A DNA stretch of 64,000 bases from Devosia sp. Lineage in GTDB: Bacteria > Pseudomonadota > Alphaproteobacteria > Rhizobiales > Devosiaceae. The notes beneath the pieces were generated by a model. The model was given only the letters and a program-made list of their open reading frames with translations, was not told the DNA's origin and searched no databases. The stretch spans positions 1-64,000 of the forward strand of contig NZ_JAQGJV010000015.1 in the NCBI RefSeq assembly GCF_028290435.1, written 5' to 3'. Below are positions 10,462 through 20,864 of this stretch, piece by piece. Position numbers and translations under genes: made by a program. Positions within the stretch are counted from its first letter, which is position 1. Every line of letters begins with the position of its first letter.

Positions 10462-11501
10462 ATGGCGGGCAAAGGACTGGTTCTGGTCACGGGCGCGAGC
10501 GGGTTTGTTGGCAAATGGACCGTGATCGAACTTCTCCGCGCCGGCCATTCGGTGCGCGGCACTGTTCGGTCGGCCGCAAAGGCCGAGGCCGTGCGCAGGG
10601 CGGCGGCCCGGGCGCTGGGCGGCGACGATCGGCTACAATTTTGCACATGTGATCTGATGGACGATGCGGGCTGGGCCGATGCCATGGTGGGCGTCGACGC
10701 GGTAATGCATGTGGCGGCGCAAATCCTCGCCATCGAGCCCAGGGATCCCAATGTGGTGATCGGGCCGGCGGTCGGAGGCACGCGCCGGGTGCTGCGCTTC
10801 GCGGCCGAGGCCGGGATCAAGCGGGTGATCCTGACCTCGTCGATCGCCACGGTCGGCTACGGGCAGGGCCACACCAGCGGCAAGCGCATCTATACCGAAG
10901 AGCATTTCACCAAACTTGAGGGCATGAAGTTTACCTGGGCCTATTGCATCGGCAAGACCAGGGCCGAGCAGGTGGCCTGGGCGTTCGCCAAGGAAAAGGG
11001 CCTTGAGCTGACCACGATCCATCCCGGCGCCATTCTTGGACCAGCAGTTGATGACGACGCCAGCATCTCGCTGGGGATGGTCTCGGGGCTGCTGGAAGGC
11101 ACGACACCGGCCATGCCCAGCAATGGATTCCCATCGTCGATGTGCGCGACGTGGCGGCAATGCATGTGGCTGCGCTGGAGCGACCGGATTCGGCGGGACA
11201 GCGCTACCTCGCCACCTCGGATTATGTCCCGTTTCCCGAAGTCGCCAATATCCTGCGCGCGGCGTATCCAGAGCGGTTGGTCACGTCCAAGTCCGTGCCA
11301 GACTGGATCATCAAGCTGCTCGCCTGCTTTGGTGGGCCGACCCGGCAGATCATCAACGACATCGGCAACGAGAAGCACTTTGACCGCAGCAAGGGCGAGA
11401 TGCTGCTCGGCCGGGCCTTCATTTCGGGCAAGGAGGCCATTCTGGCGAGCGCGGAAAGTTTGATCGCGCTCAATCTGCTAAAGCCTAAACGCCAGCGTTA
11501 G
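10462..11501 (+). pseudogene. NAD-dependent epimerase/dehydratase (SDR family), interrupted by an apparent 1-nt deletion near 11105-11140
   Basis: N-terminal part MAGKGLVLVTGASGFVGKW in frame 1. C-terminal part VRDVAAMHVAALERPDSAGQRYLATSDYVPF continues in frame 0 from about 11125. Confidence 0.8.
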
Positions 11502-11704
11502 TCGGCGTTCCCGCAGTCCCGCGCGGCGTCGGCGAATGTGCCAAAGCGCCATGTCCCGCATCCCTGAATCTTGAAGTTTCCGTGTTTGAGACGTTGCTCG
11601 GCGTGGTTTCCAGTGAAGGCTTTTGAGGCGATGTATTGGGGTTGACCTTCCCATGATTGGAACGCCCACCCTCATGGAATCGTCGAACCTCAATGGAACA
11701 TTTC

Positions 11705-13114
11705 ATGTCTACAGCAACGAAGACCTATGCCCGCAGAACCCGATGGTGGGCGCTTGGCCTCATCGCCACTGCACAGTTCATGGTTATCATGGACACCTCG
11801 ATCATCGGCGTCGCACTGCCTCAGATGCAGGCTGATCTCGGTTTCACACAGCACAACCTGTCCTGGGTCTTTAACGCCTACGTGGTCGTTTTTGGTGGCC
11901 TGCTTCTGCTTGGAGGTCGCATGTCCGACCTGTTCGGTGCGCGGAAAATGTTCGGTGGCGGCTGGTTCATCCTGCTCGTAGGCTCGCTGGTTGCGGGTCT
12001 CGCCGGCAATGTCGGGGTCGAACTCGCTGGCCGTGCGGTCCAGGGTATCGGCGCTGCCTTGATCGCACCATCAGCGCTTACCTTGCTGATGATGCTGTTT
12101 GGCGCCAACCCCAAGGAATTGACCAGGGCGCTTGCGCTCTACGGCGCAGCGGCGCCGGCCGGCGGCACTGCGGGCGTGTTTCTCGGCGGCGTGATCACCG
12201 AGTACATCTCGTGGCCGTGGGTGTTTTTCATCAACATACCGATCGCGGTTATCGCCATCATTGGCGCAAGGGTGCTGATGCCAGCGGGGACGAGGAACGG
12301 CCGTGGGTCGATCGACATCTTCGGAGCGCTCACGGTGACCCTTGGTCTCGGCGCTGCTGTCTATGGCGTCGTCCGGGCCCCAGAGGTGGGTTGGGGATCG
12401 GGCGAGACCTGGATCGCCTTGGGTATCGCTGCCGTCTTGCTCATTGCGTTCGTGATCGCCCAGACTGTCCGGCGCGAGCCGCTGATGCGGCTGTCGATCC
12501 TGGGCACGCCGAACCTTGGGGCGGCGAACCTGGCACAGATGTTGCTCGCCGGCGCGTGGATTCCGATGTGGTTTTTCCTCAACCTCTACCTTCAGCAGGT
12601 CTTGGGCTACACGGCATTTCCGTCCGGAGCGGCGCTGTTGCCGATGACGATCCTGACCATGATCGCGATGGTGGTGCTAGCGCCATGGGTGATAGCGCGT
12701 TTTGGAACCAAGACGCCGATCGTTGTCGGCTTGTTGCTGCTGGCACTCGGCATGGGCTGGCTGTCACTGGTTCAACCAGATGGAAACTACTGGGTCGATG
12801 TTCTCCCGGCCTCCCTGTTGGCAGCGCTCGGTATGTCGCTGGCCTTTATCCCTTCGCTCGGCACCGCGATCTCGGCGGCACGGCCGGAAGAGGGCGGGTT
12901 GGCTGCCGGCATCGTCAACACCAGCTATCAGGTTGGTTCCGCCTTGGGGCTGGCCGCGATGACGGCGGTTGCTGCCGCTTACGGTGCCGATCAACTCGGA
13001 AATGCGGCCGCGCTCACCAATGGGTTCTCGACCGCCTTCCTCGGCGCAGGCGGGATCGCGCTTGTCGGCGCCATTCTGGCGCTGCTCACGATACGATCCC
13101 GACCGATTGCCTGA
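11705..13114 (+). CDS. MFS transporter, DHA2 (EmrB/QacA) family
   Basis: Multi-TM; MDTSIIGVALPQMQADLGFTQHNLSWVFNAYVVVFG. Confidence 0.92.
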   Translation: MSTATKTYARRTRWWALGLIATAQFMVIMDTSIIGVALPQMQADLGFTQHNLSWVFNAYVVVFGGLLLLGGRMSDLFGARKMFGGGWFILLVGSLVAGLAGNVGVELAGRAVQGIGAALIAPSALTLLMMLFGANPKELTRALALYGAAAPAGGTAGVFLGGVITEYISWPWVFFINIPIAVIAIIGARVLMPAGTRNGRGSIDIFGALTVTLGLGAAVYGVVRAPEVGWGSGETWIALGIAAVLLIAFVIAQTVRREPLMRLSILGTPNLGAANLAQMLLAGAWIPMWFFLNLYLQQVLGYTAFPSGAALLPMTILTMIAMVVLAPWVIARFGTKTPIVVGLLLLALGMGWLSLVQPDGNYWVDVLPASLLAALGMSLAFIPSLGTAISAARPEEGGLAAGIVNTSYQVGSALGLAAMTAVAAAYGADQLGNAAALTNGFSTAFLGAGGIALVGAILALLTIRSRPIA

Positions 13115-13139
13115 CGTCTGGGCGCCAGATCGGTGTTCT

Positions 13140-13727
13140 CTAAAACGACCTCAATGGAAGACCTCGTGGCCCAGCGGCCATGAGGTCTTTACGATTGAGG
13201 CCCCAAGCCGTGTAGGCGGCCTGGAGTTCTTTCATTGAATCGAACTGAACCATGGGAAGACCGGTGGCGCGCAACAGAGCGATGTCGCGTTGGCGCTTGC
13301 GCGGCTGCTCGATGAGAATGAAGTTGATCATATCCCATTTGAGGCTGTCCTGGGCGCCGGCTAGCATGCCGTGGCGTTCCTGCTCGAACAGGGTGCGACG
13401 CAGATAGCGGCCGAACGCCGTCCAGCGATCGGTGCCGAGCAGGATGATGCCGGTGGCGCGGGTCACGCGCTGCTGCAGCAGGCTCATGTAGTTGCCCTCG
13501 ATCACCCAGCGCTCTGTTTCTATCGCTTCGGCATGGGCGGCTTCGAATTCCGATTGCGGACGCATGACCCAGTCGGTGTGCGGCTGGTGGCGCAGGATAT
13601 CGAGGAAGATTGCTTCGGCGCCGATATGGGCAGCGATGGCGGCAGTCAGGGTCGATTTGCCGGCATTGGATGGGCCGCAGACGCAGATACGCGGCCCGAA
13701 GCTTTCGAGAGGCGGGACAGTGAGCAT
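13140..13727 (-). CDS. P-loop adenylate-kinase/topology-modulation (FlaR-like) family protein
   Basis: GPSNAGKSTL Walker A; WVIEGNY; general family fold. Confidence 0.7.
   Translation of the reverse strand: MLTVPPLESFGPRICVCGPSNAGKSTLTAAIAAHIGAEAIFLDILRHQPHTDWVMRPQSEFEAAHAEAIETERWVIEGNYMSLLQQRVTRATGIILLGTDRWTAFGRYLRRTLFEQERHGMLAGAQDSLKWDMINFILIEQPRKRQRDIALLRATGLPMVQFDSMKELQAAYTAWGLNRKDLMAAGPRGLPLRSF
13149..13200. terminator. Large bidirectional hairpin/terminator downstream of the MFS gene, inside the 3' end of the convergent CDS
   Basis: AAGACCTCGTGGCC-CAGC-GGCCATGAGGTCTT (14 bp, one GU) flanked by CCTCAAT/ATTGAGG. Confidence 0.75.
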
Positions 13728-13881
13728 TTTCAGTTCCGATATGTTTGAGGGGATCGGGGTGGAAAAGGCGAATAATGGTCGGCGGAGGCACCAATGAAAA
13801 AGGCCGCTCCCTTAGGAGCAGCCCATATTCGGATTGGGGACGGGCGCTATAGGCCCGAACAGCTATGCTGGCAAGCCGAGC

Positions 13882-15069
13882 TTACTCCGGCTGCACGTCC
13901 TTGCCGGTATAGACCTCGTCGACCCAGAACTGGTCGCGGCGGTCGAAGCCGTTGAACGGGGTCAGCGAGGCCTGGGTGTAGGCGCCCATCAGGCCGAACT
14001 CGATCCAGTCGTCCTCATCGATATCGGACGGCAAGGTGAAGGTCTGCGGCAGCACGTCATAGCTGTCGCAGGTGGGGCCCCAGACAGTGAATTCGGAGAA
14101 TTCGGCGTCATTGTCATGCACGCGGGCGCCGCGCCAGACGCGGACCGGCGGGGTGAAGTGCATGAACTTGACTTCCATCAAGCTGCCATAGGCCCCGTCA
14201 TTGACATAGACCGACTGGCCGCCACGCTGATGCTTTACGCGCAGCAACAGCGATGTGGACGAGGTCACGAGGGCACGGCCGGGCTCGATGATCAGCTCGG
14301 GCTTGCGCTTTTCGCCGAAGTGATCGTTGACGGCGGTCGCGATGGTTTCGAAGTAATAGTCCATCGGCGGGGCTTCGCTGGTCGGGTAGGGGGCCGGATA
14401 GCCGCCGCCGATATTGAGGCGCTTCAGCTCGATGCCGGCTTCCTCGACGATGCGGGCGGCCGCGGCGATATGGCGCTCATAGGCATAGGCGTCTTCGCAC
14501 TGGCTACCGACGTGGAAGCAGAGGCTGGGCGTGTAGCCCATCTGGTCGACCATGGTGGCGATTTCGGCCGCGCCCTGTTCCATGACGCCAAACTTGATGC
14601 CGAAATCGTAGGATTTCAGCGCCTTGCCGGCCTTGAAACGGGTGGTGACCTCGACATCGCGCGAGGGCGAGACCACGGCGGCGAGCTGGTCGAGCTGCTG
14701 GGGATGGTCGATGGTGAAGGAGCGGACGCCGAACTCTTCATAAGCGCGGGCGATCTCGCGCTTGTTCTTGATCGGGTTGTTGTAATGCATCACGGCGCCG
14801 GGCGCGTTGTCGCGCACCAGTTCCATTTCGGTATTGGAGGCGACGTCGAAGGCCTTGAGGCCTTCGCGGTGCAGCTGGGCGATGATGTGGGGCGAGGGAT
14901 TGCATTTGACGGCATAGGTCAGCAGCCCGTCAAAACCCTTCTTGAAGACCTTTGTGGCCTTGTGCAGCTCACGTTCGGAGAACAGGAAGGCCGGGAAATC
15001 CGGGGCTTCCGCCGCGATCAGGGCGGAGGTGTTCGGGAACACGTGGTTCGGCTCGTCTGTCATGGACAT
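13882..15069 (-). CDS. Ornithine/lysine decarboxylase, PLP fold type III
   Basis: FLFSERELHKATKVFKKGFDGLLTYAVKCNP; FHVGSQ; WGPTCDSYD. Confidence 0.93.
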   Translation of the reverse strand: MSMTDEPNHVFPNTSALIAAEAPDFPAFLFSERELHKATKVFKKGFDGLLTYAVKCNPSPHIIAQLHREGLKAFDVASNTEMELVRDNAPGAVMHYNNPIKNKREIARAYEEFGVRSFTIDHPQQLDQLAAVVSPSRDVEVTTRFKAGKALKSYDFGIKFGVMEQGAAEIATMVDQMGYTPSLCFHVGSQCEDAYAYERHIAAAARIVEEAGIELKRLNIGGGYPAPYPTSEAPPMDYYFETIATAVNDHFGEKRKPELIIEPGRALVTSSTSLLLRVKHQRGGQSVYVNDGAYGSLMEVKFMHFTPPVRVWRGARVHDNDAEFSEFTVWGPTCDSYDVLPQTFTLPSDIDEDDWIEFGLMGAYTQASLTPFNGFDRRDQFWVDEVYTGKDVQPE

Positions 15070-15265
15070 CTTGCCTTTCTGGGGCTGCAAAAAGCGGTGA
15101 GAAGAGCGCTGCATATAGGGCCGCATGCCCCCTCACGCAAACGTTTATTTATGACGATTTTGTAGGGTTCGAATGACACCTTAATGGCGCCGGAATCGGG
15201 GCGTTCTGCTGCGGAAATGTTAGCGTTCGGTTGCCCCCGAACGTATCAATCCGGAGGTTGGTCCG

Positions 15266-16723
15266 ATGACACCGCGCAGTTTGGCTTTGGCAATTGGCGC
15301 TCTTGCAGTTCTGGCTATTGGTGGCACGCTGGCGCTGGTACCGCTGACCACGCGCAACGAGACCCTGGCGGCAGCCATAGCACCGGACGTGGCGGTTCCG
15401 TCCAGCGATACGCAGGTCAAACTGAGCTTCGCGCCGGTGGTCAAGGCCGTGGCGCCGTCGGTGGTCAATGTCTATGCGACCACGATCGAGCAGCAATCCA
15501 GTTCGCCCTTTGCTAATGATCCGTTCTTCCAGCGGTTTTTCGGCGGGCAGGGCCAGTTCCAGTCGCGGCCGCGGGAGTCCCAATCGCTGGGCTCCGGAGT
15601 GATCGTGGATGCCTCCGGCATGATCCTGACCAACCGTCACGTGATCGAGGGGGCGACCGATGTGCGCATCGCGCTGTCGGATGGCCGGGAGTTCGCGGTC
15701 GACGTGGCGGTCGAGGATGCGCAGACGGACCTGGCTGTGCTCAAGATCCGCGATCCCAAGGGCGCGACTTTCCCGGCGATCACTTTCGCCGATTCCGATG
15801 CGCTGCAGGTCGGCGACCTGGTGCTGGCGATCGGCAATCCGTTCGGGGTGGGCCAGACGGTCACCAGCGGCATAGTCTCGGGTCTGGCGCGCACCGGAGT
15901 GGAAAGCTCGGACTACGAGTTCTTCATCCAGACCGACGCCGCGATCAATCCGGGCAATTCGGGTGGAGCGCTGGTCGATCTGGACGGACATCTGGTGGGC
16001 ATCAATACGGCGATCTATTCGCAAACCGGCGGTTCGGTGGGGATCGGCTTTGCCATCCCGGCCAATATGGCGCGGCTGGTTGCTGATGCCGGGGTCCGCG
16101 GCGGCGCGATCGTGCGGCCGTGGTTCGGCGCCAAGATGCAGGCGGTCAATTCCGATATCGCCAGCAGCCTGGGCATGGTGGCGCCGCATGGTGCGCTGAT
16201 CACCGAGGTGGCGCCGGATGGGCCTGCGGCCAAGGCCGGGTTTGCCTCGGGCGATGTGATCCTGTCGGTCGATGGCGTGGCGATCGACGATCCCAGCGCC
16301 TTCAACTTCCGGCTGGCCACCAAGCCCATCGGCAAGGCCACGACATTGCAACGGCTGCGCAGCAGCAAGACTGACGACGTGCCGTTCAATGTCGAGGCTG
16401 CGCCGGTGCCGACGCCGGATATGCTGGCGACCATCAATGGCGATTCACGGTTTTCGGGCACCACAGTGCGGCAGATCACGCCGGACCTCGCCGAGGCCAA
16501 GGGGCTGCCTTACGACGCCAAGGGCGTGATCGTGACTGTGGTGGCGAAGGGGTCGCCGGCGGACCAGATGGGCCTGCAGGTTGACGATGTCCTGATGACG
16601 CTGAACGATGCGGCGATGGATACGGCCAAGACCTTCGAGCAGACCGCGTCCCAGCGCGTGCGCACATGGCAGGTGACGTTGGAGCGTAGCGGGCAGGTGT
16701 TGCGCAGCATTGTGAGTGGCTAG
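15266..16723 (+). CDS. Do/DegP-type periplasmic serine protease with two PDZ domains
   Basis: LGSGVIVDASGMILTNRHVIEGA; TDAAINPGNSGGALVD catalytic Ser motif. Confidence 0.95.
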   Translation: MTPRSLALAIGALAVLAIGGTLALVPLTTRNETLAAAIAPDVAVPSSDTQVKLSFAPVVKAVAPSVVNVYATTIEQQSSSPFANDPFFQRFFGGQGQFQSRPRESQSLGSGVIVDASGMILTNRHVIEGATDVRIALSDGREFAVDVAVEDAQTDLAVLKIRDPKGATFPAITFADSDALQVGDLVLAIGNPFGVGQTVTSGIVSGLARTGVESSDYEFFIQTDAAINPGNSGGALVDLDGHLVGINTAIYSQTGGSVGIGFAIPANMARLVADAGVRGGAIVRPWFGAKMQAVNSDIASSLGMVAPHGALITEVAPDGPAAKAGFASGDVILSVDGVAIDDPSAFNFRLATKPIGKATTLQRLRSSKTDDVPFNVEAAPVPTPDMLATINGDSRFSGTTVRQITPDLAEAKGLPYDAKGVIVTVVAKGSPADQMGLQVDDVLMTLNDAAMDTAKTFEQTASQRVRTWQVTLERSGQVLRSIVSG

Positions 16724-16751
16724 GCGGGCCTAGGCCGGCAGGCTGCTCTCG

Positions 16752-16887
16752 AACCCCCACCCAACCTCCCCGGAGTCTGCCGACGAGTAAGGGTGAATTG
16801 AGTTCAACAGCGTGAATTGAACTCCATCCCGCCCCGCGAGTGGAGCGGTCACCTCCCCCTTGATGGGGGAGGGCTAGGGTGGGGGTG
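16752..16887. repeat. Nested intergenic palindrome of a Rhizobiales-type CCCCCACCC/GGGTGGGGG repeat
   Basis: AACCCCCACCCAACCTCCCC versus GGGGGAGGGCTAGGGTGGGGGT; inner GAGTTCAA/TTGAACTC. Confidence 0.7.
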
Positions 16888-16957
16888 TCGTTTAGCCACA
16901 ATCCATCGGCGCCACCGTCCCCTCCCTTGCGGCACGTTCCGCCCCCACCCACTGTCC

Positions 16958-17045
16958 TTCCCGCGGGCTTGACCCGCGGGCCACGATCAGCGCGCACCAT
17001 GGCCAGTGTTTGCGGAGAGCGCCCCGCGGGTCAAGCCCGCGGGAA
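16958..17045. repeat. Dispersed inverted repeat family B, copy 1
   Basis: Perfect 23-bp inverted repeat TTCCCGCGGGCTTGACCCGCGGG (16958-16980) / CCCGCGGGTCAAGCCCGCGGGAA (17023-17045). Confidence 0.85.
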
Positions 17046-17504
17046 GAACCGTGGGGGTGGAGTGCCTGGATGATCACAAGCCCATCTGACTTATCGGCGT
17101 TCCCCATCTTTTCCCCACCACCAATTCCAGCGCTATCCTCACCCCCGATATCTCCACAATGGCTGCGGGTTCGCGACGAACGGCCGTGGGGAGTTTGGTG
17201 GGAGGGGAATGCGGTCGCGCGATCCCTGGGCCAGCGCGACGTTCGTCTCCTGAGACAATGGAGGCCACGTTCGGGCGGCCAGAAACCCCATCGCATGCGG
17301 CGAGGCGCTGTCTCGCTTACTACAAAACCCATGAGGCACGTCCCGCCGCATGCCGCAGTCTTTCCAAAACCGTGAGCCGCTCGGGCCGCACGGCGTTTCG
17401 TCATGACCGCCGGTGAAACTTGCATCTCCGCTTTATCGGGGATCACTGCGAAGTTGACGCCCGAGAACGGTGTATGCGCTTGAGCAGTCTGATAGAATGC
17501 GGCC

Positions 17505-18821
17505 ATGACCGACCTGTTTTCCGCCGACCCCATCGATAGTGACACCGCGCGACCGCTGGCCGACCAATTGCGGCCGCGGGTACTGGATGAGGTGATCGGG
17601 CAGACCCATCTGTTGGGGCCCGATGGCACACTGCGGCGGATGATCGCTTCGGGGCGGCTGGGGTCGCTGATCCTGTGGGGACCGCCGGGCACCGGCAAGA
17701 CCACCGTGGCGCGGCTGCTGGCCGACCAGATCGGCTATCGGTTCGAGCAGATATCGGCGGTGTTTTCCGGCGTCGCCGATCTCAAAAAGGTGTTCGAGAA
17801 GGCGCGGTTCGAGCGGCTGTCAGGCCACAAGACGCTGCTGTTCGTCGATGAAATCCATCGGTTCAATCGAGCGCAGCAGGATGGCTTCCTGCCGGTGATG
17901 GAAGACGGCACCGTAGTGCTGGTGGGCGCGACGACAGAAAATCCGTCGTTCGAACTCAACGCCGCTTTGCTGTCGCGCAGTCAGGTTTTGCGGTTCGAGT
18001 CGTTGTCGCTGGAAGACCTGGGCCTGCTGGTCGAGCGGGCGGAGGAACTGACTGGCGAGGCGCTGCCACTCAACGATGAGGCGCGCGCAACGCTACTGAC
18101 ATTGGCCGATGGCGACGGCCGGGCGCTGCTGGGACTGGTCGAGGAAGTGCTGTCCTCCGCCAAGCCGGGCGAGGTGCTGGATGGGCAGGCGCTGCTGACC
18201 GTGGTGCAGCGCCGCGCGCCGATCTACGACAAGGCGCAGGACGGGCACTACAACCTGATTTCGGCCCTGCACAAGACGGTGCGCGGCTCGGACCCCGATG
18301 CGGCTCTCTATTACTTTGCGCGCATGCTCGATGCCGGTGAGGATCCGCTGTTCCTGGCCCGACGGCTGATCCGCATGGCGGTCGAGGATATTGGCTTGGC
18401 TGACCCCCAGGCCTTGCCGCAGGCCGTTGCCGGGCGAGACGCCTACCAGATGCTGGGATCGCCCGAGGGCGAGTTGGCGCTGGCGCAGGTTGTCGTCTAT
18501 CTGGCGCTCGCCCCCAAGTCGAACGCGGTCTACACCGCCTTCAAGGGCGCCACGAGTGTTGCCAAGGCGACGGGCTCGCCGATGCCGCCCATGGTCATCC
18601 TCAATGCGCCGACCAAGCTCATGAAGGGCTCTGGCTACGGCGACGGCTATCAATACGACCACGACACGCCAGAGGGTTTTTCGGGCCAGGAATACTTCCC
18701 CGAAAAGATCGGTCGCCAGAAATTCTACGAGCCGGTGGAGCGCGGATTCGAGCGGGAATATCGCAAGCGGATCGAATATTTCGAACGGTTGCGGGCGGAA
18801 AAGCGCGGCGGGGGCGAGTAA
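17505..18821 (+). CDS. rarA: Replication-associated recombination protein A (RarA/MgsA), AAA+ ATPase
   Basis: MTDLFSADPIDSDTARPLADQLRPRVLDEVIGQTHLLG; LWGPPGTGKTT. Confidence 0.95.
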   Translation: MTDLFSADPIDSDTARPLADQLRPRVLDEVIGQTHLLGPDGTLRRMIASGRLGSLILWGPPGTGKTTVARLLADQIGYRFEQISAVFSGVADLKKVFEKARFERLSGHKTLLFVDEIHRFNRAQQDGFLPVMEDGTVVLVGATTENPSFELNAALLSRSQVLRFESLSLEDLGLLVERAEELTGEALPLNDEARATLLTLADGDGRALLGLVEEVLSSAKPGEVLDGQALLTVVQRRAPIYDKAQDGHYNLISALHKTVRGSDPDAALYYFARMLDAGEDPLFLARRLIRMAVEDIGLADPQALPQAVAGRDAYQMLGSPEGELALAQVVVYLALAPKSNAVYTAFKGATSVAKATGSPMPPMVILNAPTKLMKGSGYGDGYQYDHDTPEGFSGQEYFPEKIGRQKFYEPVERGFEREYRKRIEYFERLRAEKRGGGE

Positions 18822-19204
18822 TGGTTGGCGTGGTATTGGTGGGCGTCGGCGGGGGTATCGGCGCCATGGCTCGCTACGGGGCATCAATCTTGGTAGGCCG
18901 TCTGTGGCCATCCGGCTTTCCATTAGCGACGCTGCTCATCAACATTATCGGCTCGCTGGCCATGGGGCTCTTGGTCGGCTGGATGGCCAAGGCCATGCCG
19001 AGCTGGGCACCTGAAGGGCGGCTATTCCTCGCGGTCGGCGTGCTGGGCGGGTTCACCACGTTTTCCTCGTTTTCGCTGGATACGATTGCCTTGATCGAGC
19101 GCGGCGAAATCGGGCAGGCGGGCACCTATGTGGTGTTGTCGGTTGTGGTTTCGGTCGTCTGCCTATATCTGGGGCTTTTGATGACAAGAGGCCTGCCCGT
19201 ATGA
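18821..19204 (+). CDS. crcB: Fluoride exporter CrcB/FluC
   Basis: GGIGAMARYGASILVG; GVLGGFTTFSSFSLDT. Confidence 0.93.
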   Translation: MVGVVLVGVGGGIGAMARYGASILVGRLWPSGFPLATLLINIIGSLAMGLLVGWMAKAMPSWAPEGRLFLAVGVLGGFTTFSSFSLDTIALIERGEIGQAGTYVVLSVVVSVVCLYLGLLMTRGLPV

Positions 19205-20193
19205 GTGCGGTTCAACAGCGCCTGGTGAGCCAGGACGAAGATGGAATGCGGCTGGACCGTTGGTTCGCGCACCATTTTCCCCAGCTCGGTTTCGGGCGTT
19301 TGCAAAAGCTGATCCGCAATGGCGAGGTCAAGGTCGACAAGGCCAAGGTGACGACCAGTACGCGAGTGGTTGCTGGCCAGACCGTGCGCATTCCACCTAT
19401 CGACGATCCCGAAACGGTCAAGCCGGTCAAGGTGCGCGACGAGGACGCCGATTTCCTGCGCGACCTGATCCTCTATGAGGATGACGACATCTACGTGTTC
19501 AACAAGCCCAGCGGCTTGGCGGTGCAGGGCGGCAGCGGCACTTATCGCCATCTCGACGGGATGCTGAAAAGTCTGCCCAACAAGAAGGGCGAGCCACCGC
19601 GCCTGGTGCACCGGCTGGACCGGGACACGTCGGGCTGTCTGGTTGTTGCCAAGACGCATGCTGCGGCTAGTCATTTTGGCACGGTGTTCCGTTCGCGTTC
19701 GGCGCGGAAAATCTATTGGGCGGTTGTCGCCGGCAATCCCCATCCGCAGCAGGGCGAGATTTCGTGTTTCCTCGCCAAGCAGGGTGGCATGGATGGCGAG
19801 CAGGTGGTTGTCGTGAAGAACGGCACGCCGGGCGCGCAGCATTCGACGACCTACTATTCGACCACGGATACGGCCAGCCGGCGCTTTGCCTGGGTGACGC
19901 TGAAGCCGGTGACCGGACGTACGCATCAGTTGCGCGTGCATATGGCGCAGTTGGGAACGCCGATCATCGGGGATCCGCGCTACTTCAATATTGAGAACTG
20001 GCAGGGCGCGCCGGGGCTGGGCGAGGCGTTGCATCTGCATGCGCGACGTATCGCGTTCCCGCTAAGGGGCGGAAAGCGCCTGGATATTTCGGCCCCGCTG
20101 CCGCCGCACATGCGGCAGAGTTTTGATGCGCTGGGCTTCGATCCCGATCGGTACGATATCCAGCAACAGGACCCGGAGGAGGAGGGCGCATGA
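19201..20193 (+). CDS. Pseudouridine synthase, RluC/RluD family
   Basis: LVHRLDRDTSGCLVVAKT signature; S4 domain N-terminus. Confidence 0.95.
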   Translation: MSAVQQRLVSQDEDGMRLDRWFAHHFPQLGFGRLQKLIRNGEVKVDKAKVTTSTRVVAGQTVRIPPIDDPETVKPVKVRDEDADFLRDLILYEDDDIYVFNKPSGLAVQGGSGTYRHLDGMLKSLPNKKGEPPRLVHRLDRDTSGCLVVAKTHAAASHFGTVFRSRSARKIYWAVVAGNPHPQQGEISCFLAKQGGMDGEQVVVVKNGTPGAQHSTTYYSTTDTASRRFAWVTLKPVTGRTHQLRVHMAQLGTPIIGDPRYFNIENWQGAPGLGEALHLHARRIAFPLRGGKRLDISAPLPPHMRQSFDALGFDPDRYDIQQQDPEEEGA

Positions 20194-20864
20194 TCCTCGT
20201 CATGTTCGATATGGACGGCACGCTGATCGACACGCAGGCCCTGATCACCGAGCATATGGCGGCGACATTTTCGGGCGCGGGGCTGGAAGCGCCGGGGCCG
20301 GAAGAGTCGCGGCGGGTGATCGGGCTATCGCTGCCGGTGGCGCTGGGGCGGCTGGCCAAGAGCGATGATACGGGGCTGATCGAGCGGTTGGTGGAAAGCT
20401 ACAAGAGCCACTATCGCGCCTCCGTGGTGACGGATGAGGGGCGAGAGGGCCTGTTTCCCGGTGCCCTGGCCGCGCTGGAGCGACTGCGGCTGTGGCCGGA
20501 TACGCAACTGGGCATTGCCACGGGCAAGGGGCTCAATGGGGTGCATCGCATTTTGGGGCTGCATGGCATCGAGGACTATTTCGTGACGCTGCAGACGCCG
20601 GACCATAATCCGTCCAAGCCGCATCCGGGGATGATGTATCGGGCGATGAGCGAGACCGGGGCGACGGCCGAGCAGACTGTGATCGTCGGCGATACCACGT
20701 TCGATATCGAGATGGGCAAGGCTGCGGGCGCGAAAGCTATTGCGGTTTCATGGGGTTATCATGAGACGGCGGAATTGCTGGAGGCCGGGGCGGACGCGGT
20801 GATCGATCGCTATGAGGACCTCGATGCGGCGATCAGGACGGTATTGGAGTTGAGCGATGCGTGA
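20190..20864 (+). CDS. HAD-superfamily hydrolase (phosphoglycolate phosphatase-like)
   Basis: MILVMFDMDGTLIDT; VGDTTFDIEMGKAAG. Confidence 0.93.
   Translation: MILVMFDMDGTLIDTQALITEHMAATFSGAGLEAPGPEESRRVIGLSLPVALGRLAKSDDTGLIERLVESYKSHYRASVVTDEGREGLFPGALAALERLRLWPDTQLGIATGKGLNGVHRILGLHGIEDYFVTLQTPDHNPSKPHPGMMYRAMSETGATAEQTVIVGDTTFDIEMGKAAGAKAIAVSWGYHETAELLEAGADAVIDRYEDLDAAIRTVLELSDA

Noticed and set aside
11095-11145. Programmed ribosomal frameshift in the epimerase
   Set aside because: No slippery heptamer plus pseudoknot was recognisable; indel or sequencing error is simpler
13834-15165. 443-aa plus-strand ORF over the decarboxylase
   Set aside because: G/D/H-rich antisense translation; minus strand encodes a clear PLP decarboxylase
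16892-17704. 270-aa minus-strand ORF over the Deg-rarA gap
   Set aside because: Runs through repeat family B and into antisense rarA; no coherent protein features
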